Below, one piece after another: positions 60,724-64,000 of a stretch of DNA of 64,000 nucleotides. Origin of the DNA: Holophaga foetida DSM 6591 (GTDB taxonomy: Bacteria; Acidobacteriota; Holophagae; Holophagales; Holophagaceae); contig NZ_KI912268.1 of the NCBI RefSeq assembly GCF_000242615.2, positions 2,851,766-2,915,765 of the forward strand, given 5' to 3'. Each line of letters begins with the position of its first letter. Within the stretch, counting starts at the first letter, position 1. Position numbers and translations under genes: made by a program. Below the pieces are notes generated by a model. It saw nothing but the letters and a program-made list of their open reading frames with translations. It had not been told where the DNA came from and did not search any database.

Positions 60724-61925
60724 GGAGGGCCCTCCAGGCCCTCGCAGATCCCCGCCACGCCTGGGCTGCTGGCCAGGATGCCCTGGAAGCGCGCCAGGGA
60801 TCCTGCCAGGCCGGGGGTCTCCAGGCGCTCCCGGATGGCCCGCTCCAGGCCCTTCGGTCCCAGTCCGCCGAGGGCTCTCAGGTAGACGCCCTGGGAGAAG
60901 ACGTAGGGGGTCGGCGGCACCAGGCGTCCGCCGCAGCCGATGCGCTCCAGGGCCACGCCGTTCTGGGCCTGTTCTGGCTGGAAGGGGATCACGAGGACCG
61001 GCACCCGGTGCCCGAGGGCTTCGAAGACCGTCATCTGCCCCCCGTGGCAGACCATGAGGCTGGCCATGGGAAGAATCTGGTGCATGGGTGCCATGGCGGC
61101 GCGTATCACGCCGGGATCAGGGGGGCCCTCCAACAGGGCCTCCTGTCCGCCCGCCGCCACCAGCACCCGGTAGCCCAGGCGGCGCAGGGCGCCGATGACC
61201 TGCTCCGCGACTTCGGCACTCCCCACGCAGGTCCCGAAGGAGAGGACCGCCAGGGGCTCGGGGCCCTTCCGGAGGGCCTCCAGGTCGAGGGGCGAAGGGG
61301 GCCATCCCCTCCAGGAAAGGGGGCCCACCCGTTTCACCTGGGGAAGCTCAGGCAGGGGCGCGAACTCCGGCACATCCCAGAGGAAGGTGCGCTCGCCATG
61401 CAGCAGGGAGCGGATGTCCGCCAGCGGCTCCAGCCCCAGGCTGCGGCTCAGGCGGGATCCCGCGTAGCGGTAGAAGGTCTGGAGCATGGCCCGCTGTTCC
61501 TCCAGGCCGGGCTCATCCGCCGCGAAGCCAAGCACCTCCGGGGATTCGGGAAGCATGCAGGCGCAGATCAGGCTGTCGCAGGGGATGCCCTCCATCCGCG
61601 CCGAGAGCCCCAGGGTGAAGCGGAAGATCCCCAGGGCGCGGTCCGGGCGGAACTCCCGCAGGAGCTGGCGCTCCGCCAGGACGCAGGCCCGGATGTGCTC
61701 CGGGTTGCGGAACCAGGCCGGGGTGGGGAAGCCGCCGCCATCGGCCTCCTGGATGTCCGGGAGGACGGCGGCGCGGCGGCCCATGGCCCTCAGGCGGGGG
61801 GCATGGGCCTCGCCCACCGCTACCAGCACCTTGTGGCCCCGGCGTACCAAGGCCTCCTCCAGAGCCAGGGCCTTGCCCAGATGGGAGAGGCTGTTGTTGG
61901 AGGGGACGATGAGGAAGCGGAGCAT
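60720..61925 (-). CDS. UDP-glycosyltransferase-like protein (GT1 type), 401 aa
   Basis: The start is the ATG at 61923-61925 (MLRFLIVPSNN). The protein has the two-Rossmann-fold GT-B layout of macrolide and UDP-glycosyltransferases: SLSHLGKALALEEALVRRGHKVLVAVG at the N terminus, and the nucleotide-sugar signature VCHGGQMTVFEALGHRVPVLVIPFQPEQAQNG near 310. It probably glycosylates a small molecule or lipid in the cytosol. It is translationally coupled to the hydrolase-radical SAM fusion (ATGA), suggesting that both act on the same product, likely from the ketosynthase pathway. Confidence 0.87.
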   Translation of the reverse strand: MLRFLIVPSNNSLSHLGKALALEEALVRRGHKVLVAVGEAHAPRLRAMGRRAAVLPDIQEADGGGFPTPAWFRNPEHIRACVLAERQLLREFRPDRALGIFRFTLGLSARMEGIPCDSLICACMLPESPEVLGFAADEPGLEEQRAMLQTFYRYAGSRLSRSLGLEPLADIRSLLHGERTFLWDVPEFAPLPELPQVKRVGPLSWRGWPPSPLDLEALRKGPEPLAVLSFGTCVGSAEVAEQVIGALRRLGYRVLVAAGGQEALLEGPPDPGVIRAAMAPMHQILPMASLMVCHGGQMTVFEALGHRVPVLVIPFQPEQAQNGVALERIGCGGRLVPPTPYVFSQGVYLRALGGLGPKGLERAIRERLETPGLAGSLARFQGILASSPGVAGICEGLEGPP

Positions 61926-62074
61926 CCAGGTGCGTGCCTGTGGTCTGCCTGATCCTGCGGAAGCAGGCGGGAGGGATGAGTGGTGAACGGACTGGATGGT
62001 ATCCCCGGGTTCCCGTTGCCGTTTATGCCGCTCGGATCCCATGCGTGGAGAATATCGGCTAAACTTCAGTATCT

Positions 62075-63028
62075 ATGGGAATTGACGGATCTGCAAAACA
62101 GAGAATCCTGGTCGTCTCCTGGGGACTCCTGGGTGACACCATCATGTGCACGCCTGCCTTGCGGGCCCTCCGGAAAGGGCTGCCCCAGGCCCATTTGGCA
62201 TTCTCGTGTCATGCACAGTGGGCTGGGCTTTTCCAGGATCCCTCCCATATCGATGAACTCATCCCGGTGCATCGGAGGAACTGGAAAGGGCTCCGCGGCT
62301 GGTTCAAGCGTATCCGGGACCTGGACGCTCTTGCGAGGCGGGGTTGGGACGTGGTGCTGGATTTCGGGGGGGGCGGAGATGTCCGGCGCTTTCTGGACCG
62401 GATGCCGGGCGTAGTCGTGGCGGGAAGCCACCCGCGCCGAGAGAGGGCGATCCTGACGCCATCCCGCGAATGGGTCCACCAGTCCGACCGATGCTTGGAG
62501 GCCGCCCGCCTGGTGGGTGGCCAAGGGGAGGACCGCTCCTACCAGCTGGCTGGCCATCTCGCCGCCTCTCGGCAGCGTCAGCCGGGCCAGGCTCGCCGCA
62601 TCGCCATCAACCCAGGTGCCGGGGATTCGAAGAAGCGGTGGCCGGCGGAACGGTTCCGGGCCGTGGCGGTCCACCTGCGGGAATGTTACGACGCGGAAAT
62701 CATCGTTCTCTGGGGCCCGGGAGAAAGGGAGATCGCGGAGGGGATTGTCGGGAAGGACTCCGAACTGGCCCCTCCGACCACTCCGTTGGAACTGGCCGGG
62801 CTGCTTTCCTCGGTGGACCTCCTGATCAGCGGGGACAGTGGCCCCATGCACCTCGCCGCAGGTCTGGGCTGCCCGTTGGTGGCCCTCTTCTCCACCGCCG
62901 ATCCGGCAGTCTATCTACCCCCCGGGAACACTCTGCTGGTGAGGCATAAGGGGAGGATCGACCTGGGAGGCATGCCGGTGGAGTCGGTCATCGAGGCGGT
63001 CGAGGCGATGCGGGGTGCTTTAAAATGA
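62075..63028 (+). CDS. GT9-family glycosyltransferase (heptosyltransferase-like), 317 aa
   Basis: The GT-B protein starts with RILVVSWGLLGDTIMCTPALRALR and has the GT9 signature GDSGPMHLAAGLGCPLVALFS near residue 250, plus INPGAGDSKKRWPAERF. GT9 enzymes add heptose or related sugars to lipid A core or to lipid carriers. It is divergent from the GT1-like gene and converges with the ketosynthase at the window end. It could build core oligosaccharide or decorate the cluster product. Confidence 0.87.
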   Translation: MGIDGSAKQRILVVSWGLLGDTIMCTPALRALRKGLPQAHLAFSCHAQWAGLFQDPSHIDELIPVHRRNWKGLRGWFKRIRDLDALARRGWDVVLDFGGGGDVRRFLDRMPGVVVAGSHPRRERAILTPSREWVHQSDRCLEAARLVGGQGEDRSYQLAGHLAASRQRQPGQARRIAINPGAGDSKKRWPAERFRAVAVHLRECYDAEIIVLWGPGEREIAEGIVGKDSELAPPTTPLELAGLLSSVDLLISGDSGPMHLAAGLGCPLVALFSTADPAVYLPPGNTLLVRHKGRIDLGGMPVESVIEAVEAMRGALK

Positions 63029-63106
63029 CGGATCCCTGGAGCCCTCGCGGATCCTCACCTTCGCCGGATGACCTGTGAGGTTTGGAGGGGACCAGGAGTA
63101 GATGGT

Positions 63107-63198
63107 CTCACGCGGAGACGCGGAGGGTGCGGAGGTGGATCGGAAGGCCCGCTGAATCCGGTGTCTGTTTCTCCGCGCTCCCCGCGCCTCCGCGTGAG
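63107..63198. repeat. Imperfect palindromic element between GT9 and ketosynthase genes
   Basis: The sequence from CTCACGCGGAGACGCGG at 63107 pairs with CCGCGCCTCCGCGTGAG ending at 63198 (about 23 of 27 positions) around a 38-nt centre. It is flanked by an 18-bp near-direct repeat (CCGGATGACC-T/A-GTGAGGT at 63064-63081 and 63231-63248), the right copy being the 3' end of the ketosynthase gene. Confidence 0.65.
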
Positions 63199-63221
63199 TT
63201 TCTGTTTCTCTCCGCTTCTCC

Positions 63222-64000
63222 TCACTCCACCCGGATGACCAGTGAGGTGTTGATCCCGCCGAAGGCGAAGTTGTTGGTCATGAAGGTGTCGATGGCGAGG
63301 GGTCGGGGCTCGCCCATGATGTAGTCCAGCTCTCCGCACCGGGGGTCGGGGTTCACGAGGTTCAGGGTCGGAGCGACCCAGCCCTGGCGCAGCATCTCGA
63401 TGCCCAGCCAGGCCTCGGTGCTGCCGCAGGCCCCGAGGGTGTGGCCGAAGTGCCCCTTGAGAGAGGTGATGGGCAGGGCCCGCCGGAAGGTGGCAAGGGT
63501 GGCCTGGCTTTCGGCGATATCTCCGGCCTCGGTGGCCGTGCCGTGGGCGTTGACCCACCCGATGGCCTCGGGCGGGAGCCCGGCGTCCCGGAGTGCCAGC
63601 CGCATGGTGCGGGCCATGTTCTCCATCTGGGGGGAGGTGACGTGGGCCCCGTCGGAGGTGGTGGCGAAGCCCAGGATTTCGGCGTAGATCGTCGCACCCC
63701 GGGCCAGGGCCTGCTCCCGCTCCTCCAGGATCAGGGTGCAGCCGCCCTCGCCCACCACCAGGCCGTCCCGGTCCCGGTCGAAGGGGGCCGGGGTGGTGCT
63801 GGGGGCCTCGTTCTTCAGGCTGGTGGCGTAGAGGTTGTCGAAGACCGCGGCGCTGCAGAAGGAAAGCTCGTCCGAGCCCCCCACCAGCATCATGTCCTGG
63901 CGACCGTAGCGGATGGATTCGAAGGCGTAGCCGATGGCCTGGCTGCCGGAGGTGCAGGCGCTGCTGGTGGGGATGACCCGGCCCGTGAGCCCGAAGAAGA
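63222..64000 (-). CDS. Beta-ketoacyl-ACP synthase II-like, truncated by the window end
   Basis: The frame runs off the window at 64000, so the N terminus is missing. The catalytic Cys is present at the edge (IPTSSACTSGSQAIGYAFE, encoded near 63950), followed by DRDGLVVGEGG, the first His in NAHGTATEAGD, the second in KGHFGHTLGACGS and NNFAFGGINTSLVIRVE at the end. The PTSSACTSGSQ context resembles aryl-polyene FabF-type enzymes. It lies on the opposite strand to the KS-CLF pair at 51179-53223, suggesting that the rest of the pathway continues beyond the window. This partial gene is therefore probably an internal member of a larger cluster. Confidence 0.9.
   Translation of the reverse strand, partial: FFGLTGRVIPTSSACTSGSQAIGYAFESIRYGRQDMMLVGGSDELSFCSAAVFDNLYATSLKNEAPSTTPAPFDRDRDGLVVGEGGCTLILEEREQALARGATIYAEILGFATTSDGAHVTSPQMENMARTMRLALRDAGLPPEAIGWVNAHGTATEAGDIAESQATLATFRRALPITSLKGHFGHTLGACGSTEAWLGIEMLRQGWVAPTLNLVNPDPRCGELDYIMGEPRPLAIDTFMTNNFAFGGINTSLVIRVE

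Overview
The window is high-GC, densely packed DNA from a Gram-negative bacterium. Outer-membrane beta-barrel proteins, several lipoproteins, an LpxL-like acyltransferase and a GT9 glycosyltransferase support a double membrane. The gene mix (Wsp-like signalling, aryl-polyene-type ketosynthases, many radical SAM enzymes) would fit an acidobacterium of the Holophagae type, but no rRNA or other phylogenetic marker was compared, so this is only a guess. No rRNA, tRNA, CRISPR array or origin was found.

Region 1 (1-1.3 kb) is a frameshifted IS91-type transposase next to a lipoprotein phosphoesterase cut off after about 111 residues. Region 2 (1.4-11.6 kb) has a small lipoprotein, a radical SAM protein and a Wsp-like chemosensory operon on the minus strand (CheR-TPR, double CheW, MCP, CheA-REC hybrid, CheB). 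A divergent REC-REC-GGDEF diguanylate cyclase is the likely output. Region 3 (11.7-22.5 kb) holds recN, a phloretin/DAPG-hydrolase-like gene, a nested palindromic element and a sigma-54 activator split by an intact IS66-family element with 8-bp target duplications. After these come a flavin reductase, zupT, prmA, murI and a deleted AAA ATPase.

Region 4 (22.5-35.7 kb) is a minus-strand operon that looks like a regulated cell-surface polysaccharide system: TPR protein, membrane sulfatase/LTA-synthase-like enzyme, YaiO-like barrel, stand-alone receiver, HEAT protein, GT2 synthase, CHAD protein and histidine kinase. Most neighbours overlap by 4 nt. Two plus-strand lipoproteins resembling glycoside hydrolases lie beside it.

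Region 5 (35.9-44.1 kb) has uvrA, a radical SAM/SPASM enzyme overlapping a gene for a 108-residue Pro-rich peptide (candidate RiPP or protein-modification pair), a small basic protein, a flavodoxin-TetR-tandem flavodoxin cluster and an ankyrin protein. Region 6 (44.3-64 kb) includes GT2-DUF2062, a NodB deacetylase-methyltransferase fusion, two B12-type radical SAM enzymes, an acyltransferase, ACP, a ketosynthase and a chain-length-factor-like partner. These resemble an aryl-polyene or type II lipid pathway. It continues through SNF2 and SWIM genes, lipoproteins, an M48 peptidase, an alpha/beta hydrolase-radical SAM fusion and two glycosyltransferases to another ketosynthase cut by the window end.

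Dispersed palindromic repeats of several types run through the window. At least two seem to have been absorbed into coding sequence: the start of the GT2-DUF2062 gene and the SNF2 helicase between its ATPase motifs.
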